Source: a virus
Length of the DNA: 26,922 nt
Direction: 5' to 3' (one strand)
IMG/VR virus record: IMGVR_UViG_3300032223_002123
Location: 1-26,922 of that record
Under the pieces are notes generated by a model. The model saw nothing but the letters and a program-made list of their open reading frames with translations. It was not told the origin of the DNA and searched no databases. Shown piece after piece: positions 7,021-15,419 of the stretch; positions within the stretch are counted from its first letter, which is position 1, and each line of letters starts with the position of its first letter. A program made the translations under genes and the position numbers.

Positions 7021-7695
7021 GTGCCCGAAAACATCGCCCGACAATATCGGCGTTGGTGGAAAACCTTAACGCCCGTCGAACGTCGCAACCTGATTGATTC
7101 GGGTATGTTCCGCGCCGATCTGATGCTCGAGGAGCTGCCCGGCAATAACGACCGCATCAATCGCAACCCCGTCGATTTGGCAGGAATGGAAATCAGGCAA
7201 TCGGGCGAACATAAGCATACGACCTTCGGGGAAGATTGGACGCCCATCAATGAGGACCTGACGACGACGCGGGATCTCGTCGAGAAGGCCGAGGAGATTC
7301 AGGACCCTAAGCAGCAGGCCCTCGAGCTCGCATCGCTCAGGCTTAGGGCCACGTTGCACTTCCTCCTTGAAGGCCTGGACCGCTCTACCGATCAGGCCGT
7401 GCGCCTGCACGCTGATATCATCAGGCTCGTCGTCGGTGAGGGTTGCCCGCCCCGTATGACCGAGCTTGCCCGGCGTCACGGGGTGACGCGTGCAGCTATC
7501 TCCCTGCGTTGCAGGAAGCTCTTACGTCGTTTGGGCCTCGAGCCCTCGCGGTTTATGCGACCGCAGAATGAAGTGAATAATATGCGGATAGCCTCGATCC
7601 TTCGCGGTAAGCCTAAGGCCGAAGCTGCTGCGCATAAAACTCCTGCGAAAAAAACATCACGTACCAAAGCCCCCCTAAGGAATCTTTTTAAATGA
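7021..7695 (+). CDS. sigma region 4-like helix-turn-helix protein, candidate late regulator
   Basis: A 224-aa protein starting at GTG. A helical body precedes a helix-turn-helix at residues about 146-176 (MTELARRHGVTRAAISLRCR, then KLLRRLGLEP). This pattern resembles sigma-70 region 4 (x-E-L-A-x-x-x-G-V-T-R-x-A-I). The C-terminal tail is Lys/Ala-rich (KPKAEAAAHKTPAKKTSRTK). It is the last gene before the packaging and structural region, the usual place for late activators such as lambda Q. It is therefore my best in-window candidate for the factor that reads the five TTGACTCCCGCGCTA motifs, but that link is not shown by sequence. Confidence 0.6.
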   Translation: MPENIARQYRRWWKTLTPVERRNLIDSGMFRADLMLEELPGNNDRINRNPVDLAGMEIRQSGEHKHTTFGEDWTPINEDLTTTRDLVEKAEEIQDPKQQALELASLRLRATLHFLLEGLDRSTDQAVRLHADIIRLVVGEGCPPRMTELARRHGVTRAAISLRCRKLLRRLGLEPSRFMRPQNEVNNMRIASILRGKPKAEAAAHKTPAKKTSRTKAPLRNLFK

Positions 7696-7811
7696 CGGCA
7701 TATGAGCGCAACTGAGGCCGACTTCGTAAGAATTACGTGAAATAACGCCCAAAAACCTCGGGTATCAGGGTTGAGGCTTAAAACCCCCTTTACGACAGTC
7801 ATATAACTCCG

Positions 7812-7844
7812 TTAACCAATCATTAACCAATCGTAACCAATCGA
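7812..7844 (+). repeat. three tandem AACCAATC repeats before terminase genes (candidate packaging or control site)
   Basis: TTAACCAATC, TTAACCAATC and TAACCAATC occur with the AACCAATC core at 7814, 7825 and 7835, so the spacing is 11 and 10 bp (one helical turn). The block is AT-richer than its surroundings and ends 19 bp before the small terminase ATG. Phased repeats next to terS are typical of terminase-binding sites (cosB or pac). An operator for the terminase transcript is the alternative. Confidence 0.45.
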
Positions 7845-7863
7845 TTAAACGAACGATAAAACA

Positions 7864-8517
7864 ATGGCCCTTTCTACCGCCCAGGTCGCAGCGCATTTCG
7901 GATTTTCCGAGGCCCGGGCGTATAAGCTGATCAGGGAGGGTATGCCTCTGACGTCGCTCGAAGATGCGCAGGCCTGGCGCGATGCCCGAGCGCTGCGGGC
8001 AAGGCAGGGTCGCCCGGCGATTCCCTCGACCGTCCGCGTCGACCCGTCGGCGATTGTGCCCGACGAGAGTTTCGAGCAGACCGTCGAACGTCACCGCGAG
8101 CTGAAGGAAGCCGCCCGTCAAAGGTACATCGTCGCCCGCGAGGGAGGCCTCGCCGAGGAATCTAAACTATACACGACGTACCAGAATATCCTTAAGACCC
8201 TGGTCGTCGTCGAGCGCGAGGCCTTGGCCCGCAAGCTTGAAGCTAAGGAGCTGATCAAGACGGCGCAGGCTCTGGACAGGTTTCAGCGCGTGCTCGGCGA
8301 GATCAAGGCCGACGTGCTCGGGCTCGGGCTCGAGGTCGCCCCGATCGCGAACCCCGATTCGCCGGGCACGGCCCTGAAGGCGGTCGACGATAAGGTGCAG
8401 AAGCTCCTCGAGAAATGGTCGGCGTCGGCCCGCGAGGCCGTGCATATCGTCGGCGGGGTCGAACCTGGCGCCGATGCCCCGCCGCTCGACGCGTTCGACG
8501 AGGAGGCCGACGAATGA
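7864..8517 (+). CDS. terS: terminase small subunit (Nu1-like)
   Basis: The small terminase recognises phage DNA and delivers it to the large subunit for packaging. The N-terminus (residues 3-40: LSTAQVAAHFGFSEARAYKL, then IREGMP and an AWRDARA helix) matches the winged helix of lambda gpNu1. The middle is a long charged helical region (ELKEAARQRYIVAREGG, ALARKLEAKELIKTAQAL) probably used for oligomerisation. The C-terminus is acidic (DAFDEEADE), the usual site of contact with the large subunit. At 217 aa it is slightly longer than lambda Nu1. Its stop overlaps the large subunit start (ATGA). Phased repeats directly upstream may be its DNA target. Confidence 0.75.
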   Translation: MALSTAQVAAHFGFSEARAYKLIREGMPLTSLEDAQAWRDARALRARQGRPAIPSTVRVDPSAIVPDESFEQTVERHRELKEAARQRYIVAREGGLAEESKLYTTYQNILKTLVVVEREALARKLEAKELIKTAQALDRFQRVLGEIKADVLGLGLEVAPIANPDSPGTALKAVDDKVQKLLEKWSASAREAVHIVGGVEPGADAPPLDAFDEEADE

Positions 8518-10370
8518 GCGCCGACGATGCCTTTACCCTGGCGCTGCGCTCGGCGCTGACGCCGGACCCGCACCGCGACCCGGTCGATTTCCTCGAGCAT
8601 AATATCCGCTCGATTCCTTACTCCCCTTTGTCGGGGCCGTTCCGAATCTCAAACGCCCCTTGGCTCGCCGAGCCTTTGCGCTGCCTGACCGACCCGGAGG
8701 TTCAGGAGGTAGGCGTGATGGGCAACGTGCAATCGGGTAAGAGCTGGATCATAGAAGGCGCGTCGTGCATCCTTCCCGTATTGGCGCCGGGCCCGACGTT
8801 GATGCTCAACGATATCGACCGTAATAGCGAAGATTGGCAGGAGACGCGTCTGCGCCTGCTCTGGGAATCCGTGCCTGCGGTCAAGGCCCTGATCGGCCCC
8901 GACGGTATTCCCAAGAAAGGCGTGATTCAATTCCGAGGCAATTCCTGCTGGGTGCTCGGGGCGAACAATGAGAAGAATCTGCAGCGCCGTTCGATTCGTT
9001 ATGTGCTCGGCGACGAGCTCTGGCTCTGGCCTGTCGGGGCGCTCAAACAGGCGCTTGCCCGAATCACCGCGTACAAATGGCAAAGCAAGGTCGTGCTATG
9101 TTCCCAGGGAGGAACGGAGGGCTCGGATTGGGCCGAATGGTTCGCGAGCACCGATCGCCGGGTATGGTCGTTCTCGTGCCCGAGCTGCGGGGAGTACCAG
9201 CCCTACCAATGGGAACAGGTGATTTTTCCGAAAGAGGCTAAGACGGCGTCGGGCTGGAACCTCGACGGGGTACGCAAGGGGACGAAGTATCAATGCAAGG
9301 CTTGTTCGGCCTACCTGCCCGATACGAACAAAGTACGGACCGACCTGAACAAATCGGGCCGTTACATCGTGACGAATCCCGACGCCCCGAAATCTCGGCG
9401 CGGATTCAATTACAACGCCCTTGCGATGCAATGGGGCCTTACCTGGGGCGAGCTTGCGGTCGAATGTATCGAGGCCCGCAACGCGTACGACGATCGGGGC
9501 GAGAATCAGCTGCGGGTCGAATTCATCAACAAGCGCCTTGCGCAGACGTACCGCGAGGAACCCGACGAGATCAACATCGAGGGCAAGGTAGGCGGTTTCA
9601 GGCTCGGCGACGATTGGGCCGAGGAAGGCGGGTTTGTCAAAGGCAAGCCTACGCCCGGGCGGCAGCTTAATGCCGAGCTCAGGGCGGCGCCTGATTTTGT
9701 TCGTATGCGTTTCCTTTCCGTAGACGTGCAACGGCGCGGATTTTATTACGTTGTCCGGGCTTGGAACGGCGAAGGCCTCTCGCGGTTGTACGCCTGCGGT
9801 TTCTGTTTCACCTGGTCCGAGCTTATCGAGATTCAGCAGAAAAACGGGGTGCACGCCGCAAACGTATTCGTCGATTCAGGCGACCAGACCGACGAGGTTT
9901 TATCGATGTGCGGTAAGAATGGCTGGAACGCGACCCGCGGCGACGCGCGAAACGAGTTTGCCTGGAAGGTCAAAACCCCTGCGGGCGTTAAGACCGAAAT
10001 CAGGCCGTACTCCCCGCCCGTGATCGAGGCCTCGGGTACCAAACGCATTAAGCGATTTTACTTCTCCAACCTTCGCCTGAAGGACACCCTCGCGCTGCTC
10101 ATTCGCCGAGGTAAGCACGCCCGGGCCGACGACGTGCCCGAGGAATACCTGGCGCAGATGCAGGCCGAGCGCCGCACGATTGGGCAGGGCGGCAAGCCGC
10201 TCTGGGAACAGATCGGAAGCCGGGCCAATCATTTCTGGGATTGTGAGACGATGGGCCTTATTCCCGCCCTCGGTTGGAAGCTCACGGGGAAGGGCGCAAT
10301 CGCCGACGAGGCCGCCGAGCTCGCCCAAGGCGGAGAAACGAGCGCCGAAGGCGAGGCCTCTGCCCGTTGA
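8514..10370 (+). CDS. terL: terminase large subunit (GpA family)
   Basis: ATP-driven packaging motor and nuclease. At 618 aa it is close to lambda gpA. The Walker A-like loop is G70-NVQSGK-S77 and the Walker B strand is YVLGDE (acidic pair near D167-E168). A putative zinc-binding pair, C222-x2-C225 and C261-x2-C264, lies between the ATPase and nuclease domains. The C-terminal RNase H-like nuclease shows FLSVDVQRRGFYY and a second acid in NVFVDSGDQTDEV. The start at ATG 8514 overlaps the small subunit stop. The GpA family is usually associated with cos packaging, so cohesive ends are expected. Confidence 0.9.
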   Translation: MSADDAFTLALRSALTPDPHRDPVDFLEHNIRSIPYSPLSGPFRISNAPWLAEPLRCLTDPEVQEVGVMGNVQSGKSWIIEGASCILPVLAPGPTLMLNDIDRNSEDWQETRLRLLWESVPAVKALIGPDGIPKKGVIQFRGNSCWVLGANNEKNLQRRSIRYVLGDELWLWPVGALKQALARITAYKWQSKVVLCSQGGTEGSDWAEWFASTDRRVWSFSCPSCGEYQPYQWEQVIFPKEAKTASGWNLDGVRKGTKYQCKACSAYLPDTNKVRTDLNKSGRYIVTNPDAPKSRRGFNYNALAMQWGLTWGELAVECIEARNAYDDRGENQLRVEFINKRLAQTYREEPDEINIEGKVGGFRLGDDWAEEGGFVKGKPTPGRQLNAELRAAPDFVRMRFLSVDVQRRGFYYVVRAWNGEGLSRLYACGFCFTWSELIEIQQKNGVHAANVFVDSGDQTDEVLSMCGKNGWNATRGDARNEFAWKVKTPAGVKTEIRPYSPPVIEASGTKRIKRFYFSNLRLKDTLALLIRRGKHARADDVPEEYLAQMQAERRTIGQGGKPLWEQIGSRANHFWDCETMGLIPALGWKLTGKGAIADEAAELAQGGETSAEGEASAR

Positions 10371-10460
10371 CAATGGCACCCCGTGCCTCAATCTGTCTGA
10401 GCGCTTCCTGGTGCTCGGGCATAGGGTTTAGGAAGTGGCACCCCTCCGCTGCCCATCGCA

Positions 10461-10487
10461 GGGCAGATTGGCGGGGCCTGCCCTTTT
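10461..10487 (+). terminator. hairpin plus T4 directly joined to late motif copy 1
   Basis: GGGCAG (10461-10466) pairs with CTGCCC (10478-10483) over an 11-nt loop and is followed at once by TTTT (10484-10487). The last two Ts are the first bases of the TTGACTCCC motif. The T-tract is short, so this is a weak intrinsic terminator at the end of the terminase operon. Confidence 0.45.
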
Positions 10488-10503
10488 GACTCCCGCGCTA
10501 TTT
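10486..10503 (+). promoter_or_regulatory. late start-associated motif, copy 1
   Basis: TTGACTCCCGCGCTATTT, identical over 18 bp to copies 2, 4 and 5. It lies in the 161-nt gap between the large terminase and the gpW-like gene, right after a hairpin/T-tract. An ATG occurs exactly 19 nt from the motif's first T (10505), and a second in-frame ATG at 10532. No sigma-70 -10 box lies at the correct distance, so this is a phage-specific promoter or start signal. Confidence 0.6.
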
Positions 10504-10531
10504 TATGGGAAGCCGCGCCACGGGTTGTTTT

Positions 10532-10774
10532 ATGATTCTAACGCAATCGCAGATCGAGGCGATCCGCGACAAGGCCGTTGAGCAGTTACTGCAGGGCCGC
10601 GTTCTTATGGCGTACACCGATTCCGGCACGTCCGTCCAGAAATCCTGGCCGATGGATATCCAGAGCGTCCTTGTGGAATGTCGCTATTCGCTGCAGGTCA
10701 AGGACCCCCAGCAATATGGGGCTATCGACCGCGTCCGCGTCTATAACGGCCTCTGGAATTTCCGAGGCCTCTAA
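10532..10774 (+). CDS. gpW-like head-tail joining protein
   Basis: An 80-aa protein between the large terminase and the portal, exactly where lambda gpW lies. gpW stabilises packaged DNA in the filled head and forms part of the neck. A leading helix (LTQSQIEAIRDKAVEQLLQG) is followed by a beta-hairpin (RVLMAYTDSGTSVQKSW) and a second helix, the gpW arrangement. I prefer ATG 10532 because the protein then begins as gpW relatives do. ATG 10505 is in frame, adds MGSRATGCF, and sits at the same 19-nt spacing from the late motif as two other genes, so it cannot be excluded. Confidence 0.7.
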   Translation: MILTQSQIEAIRDKAVEQLLQGRVLMAYTDSGTSVQKSWPMDIQSVLVECRYSLQVKDPQQYGAIDRVRVYNGLWNFRGL

Positions 10775-10777
10775 TTT

Positions 10778-12346
10778 ATGTCCAAGCCCCGCAAGAAGTC
10801 GGTGAAACCCGACAAGCTTAAGAATATCGCCCGCGCCAAGCGCGGCAACCTGAAGGCACGGGCCGACGGGTTCGGCGGTACCGGGTCGGGCATCTATTCG
10901 CAATTTGAGGCCGCCAAATTCTCGAACAAGCGGCAATATGTCTGGTCGCCTTGGCCCGCCGATTTCAAGAAGGTAATGACGACCTTCGACCGCCAGGAGC
11001 TTACCCGCAAGGTACGCTGGCTGTCGGTCAATTCGGGCCTCGTCCGCGAGATCGTGAATTCGTACTGTATGTACGCGGTCGGCGACGGAATCAAGGTTCA
11101 GCCCGCGTCGGGCAATCCCGCCTGGGATGCCAAGGCCGCGAAGTATTTCGAGGATTGGGCGAGCCGACCCTGCGAGCTGACCGGGCGCTATAATTGGCAC
11201 GAAGTGCAGCAGCTCGTCTGCCGAAAGATTGACGTCGACGGAGAGATTTTCGTGCTCAAGACCTACGGGCAGAATTCCTTCCCGCTCCTGCAGCTTATCG
11301 AGTCGCATCGCGTCGGTATGTCCAACGGTATGCCCGATCCTGCGGGCGCCTTCGACGGAGTGATTTTCAATAAGTATTCGCGCGTGATCGGCTACAACGT
11401 GATTCGTTCCGACGGCACGGCCCGCGTCGTCAGCGCGAACGCGATTATGCACGTGCACAACCCCGAGCAGGTCACGGGCGCCCGGGCTTATTCTCCCCTG
11501 GTCAGCGCGATTAACGGGATTATCGACGTGCTCGAGCTCCTGAGCCTCGAGAAGGTCGCGGCGAAGTCTAACGCGGATATCGTACGTACGATCACCCGCG
11601 ACAACGGCGGTCAATTCGACACGGGCGATTTCGAGGCCTTCGGTATGCGTCCGCAGGATTATCCGAACGGCGTTTACAACAACCCCGAACAGATCGGTTC
11701 GTTCGTCGGCGGCAAGGTGCTTGCTCTCGCGCCCGGGGAGAAGCTGGAATCCTTCGAGTCAAAACGCCCCAACCAACTTTTCTCGGGATTTATAGATTTC
11801 AATAATCGGGACAGCTGTATGGGCTCGGGGCTGCCTTGGGAATTTGTCTGCAATCCTTCGGCTGCTGGCGGCGCTGCTATGCGCTTCATCGTCGCGAAGG
11901 CCGAACGTGCTTTCTCGAATCGTCAGAATATTCTCATCAATCATCTTTGCGTCCCGACCTGGGGATACGTGATCGGCAACGCCATCGCCAATGGCGAGCT
12001 TGAGCCTAACGAGAATTGGCACCGCGTTAATTGGGTCACCCCTCGCCGGGTGAGCGTCGACGCGGGCCGCGAGGCCGCCGCCAACCAGAAGGACCTTGAG
12101 CAGGGCATTAAGACCTATTCCGATGATTTCGCCGAGCGCGGTATGAGCTACGCGACCGAGGTCGACCGACGCGGCGCCGACGCCCGCCTGGCTATCGACG
12201 CGGCGAAGAAATGGAACGTGCCCCTCTGGATGATTACCAAGCCTTCCAATACGCCTAACGCGGATATCGATTCCGCGTCGCAGGATGCGGTCGGCCCGGA
12301 ACCCGACAAAGAATTCACCCCCTTCCCGTCCGCGGGTAACCCCTAA
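10778..12346 (+). CDS. portal protein (lambda gpB-like)
   Basis: Dodecameric ring through which DNA enters and leaves the head. At 522 aa the length and position match lambda gpB. Typical features include the N-terminal helical stretch (ELTRKVRWLSVNSGLVREIV), the central GEIFVLKTYG wing-type strand region, SHRVGMSNG, and late conserved segments PNQLFSGFIDFNNRDSCMG and LPWEFV. A basic N-terminal tail (SKPRKKSVKPDKLKNIARAK) precedes the body. The start is TTTATG without SD, 3 nt after the gpW-like stop. It assembles with the protease and scaffold encoded next. Confidence 0.85.
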   Translation: MSKPRKKSVKPDKLKNIARAKRGNLKARADGFGGTGSGIYSQFEAAKFSNKRQYVWSPWPADFKKVMTTFDRQELTRKVRWLSVNSGLVREIVNSYCMYAVGDGIKVQPASGNPAWDAKAAKYFEDWASRPCELTGRYNWHEVQQLVCRKIDVDGEIFVLKTYGQNSFPLLQLIESHRVGMSNGMPDPAGAFDGVIFNKYSRVIGYNVIRSDGTARVVSANAIMHVHNPEQVTGARAYSPLVSAINGIIDVLELLSLEKVAAKSNADIVRTITRDNGGQFDTGDFEAFGMRPQDYPNGVYNNPEQIGSFVGGKVLALAPGEKLESFESKRPNQLFSGFIDFNNRDSCMGSGLPWEFVCNPSAAGGAAMRFIVAKAERAFSNRQNILINHLCVPTWGYVIGNAIANGELEPNENWHRVNWVTPRRVSVDAGREAAANQKDLEQGIKTYSDDFAERGMSYATEVDRRGADARLAIDAAKKWNVPLWMITKPSNTPNADIDSASQDAVGPEPDKEFTPFPSAGNP

Positions 12347-12357
12347 TTTCCTAAATA

Positions 12358-13923
12358 ATGAAATCCCTTATTCGAGATATCCGCGGTAAGCGCCCCCTGC
12401 TTATCTCCCCTTCGCAGGCCGAGGCCTATCTGGCCCGGACCGCCGACGTCGCTATGCCCCTCGGGGCCAAGCTGTCGGATATGGGCGATATGCTCGCGGC
12501 GATCTTCGGCGCTAAGGAGACGATCGAGAAGTTTCCTCCCTTCGCGATTATCCCCGTCAAAGGCTGCATCGGTAAGGGCCTAAGTGACCTCGAAGCGGCG
12601 TGCGGCGCCTGCGATATCGAGGCCGTCGAGGAAATGCTCGAGGAAGCCGAGCGCGACCCGACCATTAAGACCATTATCCTCGACGTCGATTCCCCGGGCG
12701 GCACGTCGGTCGGGGTTCCTGAGCTCGCGAACCGTATTCGCAACTGCTCCAAGGAAGTAATTTCCTTTACCGACGGCGAGGCCTGCAGCGCCGCCTATTG
12801 GATCGCCTCGCAGGCTAAGTCATTTTACGCGACGGGGAGCTCGTCCGTCGGTTCCGTCGGCGTGTATATCTGTTTCACCAATTCCGAGAAGCTCTATGAA
12901 AACGAAGGCCTTCGACAGGAGCTGGTAAAGGCCGGAAAATATAAGGGCATCGGCCTGGACGGCCTCGGCATCAGCCCGGAGCAGCGCGATCTGCTGCAGG
13001 CCGAGGTCGACGACATTCACGCCGATTTCAAGGCCGCCGTCACGTCGGTCCGCGAATTCGTTTCCGACGAATCTATGCAGGGTCAATCCTTCTCGGGCAA
13101 ACGGGCCGCCGAGGCCGGGCTTGTTACCTCCCTGGTCAACGGGTTTGACGAGATGATGCAGGCGCTTAACGCCCAGGTCGCCGAGCAGATGGAAGCCGAC
13201 GAGGAAAACGACGCCCGTCACGAGATCAGCGAGATTGTCGGCGGCGAGGAACCCGAGCGCGAAGATGAGGCCTTGTCCCGCTTCGCCGCAGGTCGTGCCC
13301 TCAAGGGTATGCCTCAGGCCGCCGCGGTCATTTCCGGCAAGCTGAAGCCTAAGGCCGAAACCGCCGTCGGCGAGGAGCCGACCGAGGAAATGAAGAATCG
13401 CGACCCGCAGGACCCGGTCGACCCGCAGGACGAACCCGACGAGGAACCTGAAATGAAGTGCGTCGTTTCCGATTTCGACGGCACGATCCGAACCGAGGAC
13501 GACGACGATAAGCCCGTCGAGCCCGTCATTAAGCACCTGATGCAGATGCAGGAGAAGGGTAAGCAGATTCACGTCGTGACGGGCCGTATGGAATCCCGCC
13601 GCGCCGAAACCGCCGCTTTCCTCGACGCCCAGGGCCTGAAGGTCGCCGGGTTGCATATGAAGGCCGACGGCGCTCAGCCGATGCCCGAATATAAGGTCGG
13701 CGCCGTCAAGGCGATCGAGGCCGAGCACGGCAAGGTTAAGCACATCCTCGAAAATAATTCCGATTGCCTCGAGGCCTATAAGGCCGCCGGGTATAACTGT
13801 ATTCACCCCGACGACCTGGCCGCCGCGGTCGACGCCGCCGACGCCGGAGAGCGCGGGCTGGATACCGACAAGAAGGCCGACAAATCCGAGCTCGAGAAGC
13901 ACCGCGGCGGGTCGATTGCTTGA
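12358..13923 (+). CDS. S49-family head maturation protease fused to a HAD phosphatase-like domain
   Basis: Residues about 60-275 form an SppA/ClpP-like S49 protease (lambda gpC type): S112-PGG after DVD, the nucleophile region GEAC-S144-AAYW, and SSSVGSVGVY. Residues about 300-368 are an acidic, Pro-rich linker. Residues about 366-500 carry a HAD hydrolase signature: motif I D372-F-D374-GT, motif II Thr408 in VVTGR, a motif III Lys (K446), and motif IV acids E465 and D469 in LENNSDC. In lambda this C-terminal region encodes the nested scaffold Nu3, so the HAD domain replaces or accompanies it. Internal in-frame ATGs at 13391 and 13453 could give a separate short product. The stop overlaps late motif copy 2. 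Confidence 0.8.
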   Translation: MKSLIRDIRGKRPLLISPSQAEAYLARTADVAMPLGAKLSDMGDMLAAIFGAKETIEKFPPFAIIPVKGCIGKGLSDLEAACGACDIEAVEEMLEEAERDPTIKTIILDVDSPGGTSVGVPELANRIRNCSKEVISFTDGEACSAAYWIASQAKSFYATGSSSVGSVGVYICFTNSEKLYENEGLRQELVKAGKYKGIGLDGLGISPEQRDLLQAEVDDIHADFKAAVTSVREFVSDESMQGQSFSGKRAAEAGLVTSLVNGFDEMMQALNAQVAEQMEADEENDARHEISEIVGGEEPEREDEALSRFAAGRALKGMPQAAAVISGKLKPKAETAVGEEPTEEMKNRDPQDPVDPQDEPDEEPEMKCVVSDFDGTIRTEDDDDKPVEPVIKHLMQMQEKGKQIHVVTGRMESRRAETAAFLDAQGLKVAGLHMKADGAQPMPEYKVGAVKAIEAEHGKVKHILENNSDCLEAYKAAGYNCIHPDDLAAAVDAADAGERGLDTDKKADKSELEKHRGGSIA

Positions 13924-13937
13924 CTCCCGCGCTATTT
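13920..13937 (+). promoter_or_regulatory. late start-associated motif, copy 2
   Basis: TTGACTCCCGCGCTATTT overlaps the protease stop codon (TGA 13921-13923) and ends 11 nt before ATG 13949. The bases after it (CAAA) match copy 4, so copies 2 and 4 form a subclass that extends to CTATTTCAAA. Confidence 0.6.
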
Positions 13938-13948
13938 CAAATCGTACG

Positions 13949-14413
13949 ATGACCCTCGAACAGACCCTTAAAAACCTCAAGGCCGCTTTTACCTCCAAGA
14001 GCACCGAGGCCGAGGCCTTCGCGAAAGAGCTGTCGGAATTCAAGGCGAAAAATGAAACCCTCGCCGCCGAGCTCGCCGCCGCCAATGAGCAGCTGAACGC
14101 CGCCGCCGCCTTCGTCACCGAGCGCGAATCGCTCGTCGCCCAGGTCGTCGAAATGACCAAGGCTCTCGCCGCCGCCGAAACGCAGAAGGCTCAGGCCGTC
14201 GAGCAGATCGAGCAGGCCGCCGTCGTCGGCGCCAAGATCGCCGCGTCGGTAGGTGTCGCCCCGGTCGAGATCGCGATTTCCGATACCGCGACCGCCGCCA
14301 AGACCCCCGGAGAAATCTGGGAAGAATACGTTTCGATTCAGGACCCCGCCGCCAAGCTCGCGTTTTACAATAAGAACCGCGCCGCCTGTCTCGCTCACCT
14401 TAACATCAAGTAA
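13949..14413 (+). CDS. putative scaffold or head accessory protein (coiled coil)
   Basis: A 154-aa protein between the protease and the capsid gene. Residues about 1-95 are Ala/Glu/Lys-rich with continuous heptads (KELSEFKAKNETLAAELAAA onwards), a long coiled coil as in scaffolding proteins. The C-terminal 45 residues (TPGEIWEEYVSIQDPAAKLA and following) look like a small folded module that could bind the coat protein. The position fits lambda Nu3/D, so a scaffold is more likely than a decoration protein given the coiled coil. I chose ATG 13949; an upstream TTG frame would read through the promoter-like motif. Confidence 0.6.
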   Translation: MTLEQTLKNLKAAFTSKSTEAEAFAKELSEFKAKNETLAAELAAANEQLNAAAAFVTERESLVAQVVEMTKALAAAETQKAQAVEQIEQAAVVGAKIAASVGVAPVEIAISDTATAAKTPGEIWEEYVSIQDPAAKLAFYNKNRAACLAHLNIK

Positions 14414-14447
14414 TTTTCTTCAACCCCTAATCTCATCCTAACAAGTT

Positions 14448-15365
14448 ATGTCTACTAACTCCGTTCTCAATCAGGGCCTCGCCCCGCAGTTCGTCGCCGC
14501 CGAAACGCTGCGCACGCTCGTCCCGGTGCTCGCTCCTCTCAACAAGGTCGTTACCACCGACTTCAGCGCGTACGTCGCTGAAAAGGGCCAGGTCGTCCAC
14601 ACCCGTTACGCCGACGCTTTCAGCGCTTCGACCTACGATCGTTCTACCGGCTTCGTCGATTCCGACGCCGTCGCTCACGACGTCGCGATCACGCTCTCGG
14701 CTCACAACTACGTTTCCACTTCGTACACCGATACCGAGGTCGCAACCATCTCCCTCGAGATGCTCAAGCGCACGTTCCTGGCCCCTATGGCAAACGCCAC
14801 GGTCAAGAGCCTGTTCGACGCCGTGCTCGCCGAAACCACCGTCGCCAATTTCTCCGGCGTCGCTTACTCCGGCAACAAGGCTAACTTCAACCGCGCCGCG
14901 ATCGCCAACGTCTCGACGAACCTCACGCTCGCTAACCTTCCGTACGAAGGCCGCTCGATGCTTCTCTCTCCTGGCGCTTACGGCCAGCTTCTGCAGGATC
15001 CGTCCGTCGCTCAGTACCTCTCGTACGGTGATCGCGCTCCGATCGTCGACGGCGTCGTCGGTCGCCTGCACGGCATCAACCTGGTGGAATACAACGGTTG
15101 GTCTGCGGGCCCTTCTGGCGAGCATCTCCAGGGCATCGCTGGTTGTCGCGAAGGCCATATGGTCGTGACTCGAATTCCCGCTGCGCCTCTCAGCGGCGGC
15201 GGCGAGCAGATCACCGTGCAGGACCCTGATAGCCAATTCGCCTTTGCTCTCCGCAATTGGTACGATTGGTCCAAGGGCCTCACCAAGATCAGCGCTTCGT
15301 GGATCGTCGGCACCTCTGTCGGCAACCCGAACGCCGCTCAGCGCATCGTCATCACCGACCTCTAA
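14448..15365 (+). CDS. major capsid protein
   Basis: A 305-aa protein directly before a strong terminator and after the protease and scaffold genes. Its sequence is Ala/Ser/Thr/Val-rich as in HK97-fold coat proteins: an N-terminal arm (LAPQFVAAETLRTLVPVLAP), a beta-rich body, a SMLLSPGAYGQLLQDP helix region and FALRNWYDWSKGL near the C-terminus. The overall style resembles the P22-type coat group more than lambda gpE; the subfamily is uncertain. Codons shift toward GCT/TCT/CGT compared with its neighbours, consistent with very high expression. The start is GTTATG after an AT-rich, pyrimidine-rich 34-nt leader. Confidence 0.75.
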   Translation: MSTNSVLNQGLAPQFVAAETLRTLVPVLAPLNKVVTTDFSAYVAEKGQVVHTRYADAFSASTYDRSTGFVDSDAVAHDVAITLSAHNYVSTSYTDTEVATISLEMLKRTFLAPMANATVKSLFDAVLAETTVANFSGVAYSGNKANFNRAAIANVSTNLTLANLPYEGRSMLLSPGAYGQLLQDPSVAQYLSYGDRAPIVDGVVGRLHGINLVEYNGWSAGPSGEHLQGIAGCREGHMVVTRIPAAPLSGGGEQITVQDPDSQFAFALRNWYDWSKGLTKISASWIVGTSVGNPNAAQRIVITDL

Positions 15366-15391
15366 GCCGAAAGGTAAAAAGTCGGCAAACG

Positions 15392-15419
15392 GACCCCGGG
15401 CAACCGGGGTCTTTTTTTT
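15392..15419 (+). terminator. intrinsic terminator after capsid gene
   Basis: A perfect 8-bp stem, GACCCCGG (15392-15399) with CCGGGGTC (15404-15411), closes a GCAA (GNRA-type) tetraloop and is followed by eight Ts (15412-15419). This is a textbook Rho-independent terminator. Its last Ts are also the first bases of late motif copy 3. Confidence 0.9.

Noticed and set aside
7702-7740. 12-aa ORF with a TATG start in the gap before terS
   Set aside because: Too short to support and no conserved feature; the gap is better explained by regulatory or packaging repeats.
10367-10395. TTGACA near the end of the large terminase as a sigma-70 promoter
   Set aside because: No acceptable -10 hexamer 16-18 bp downstream; it overlaps the stop codon region and is likely chance.
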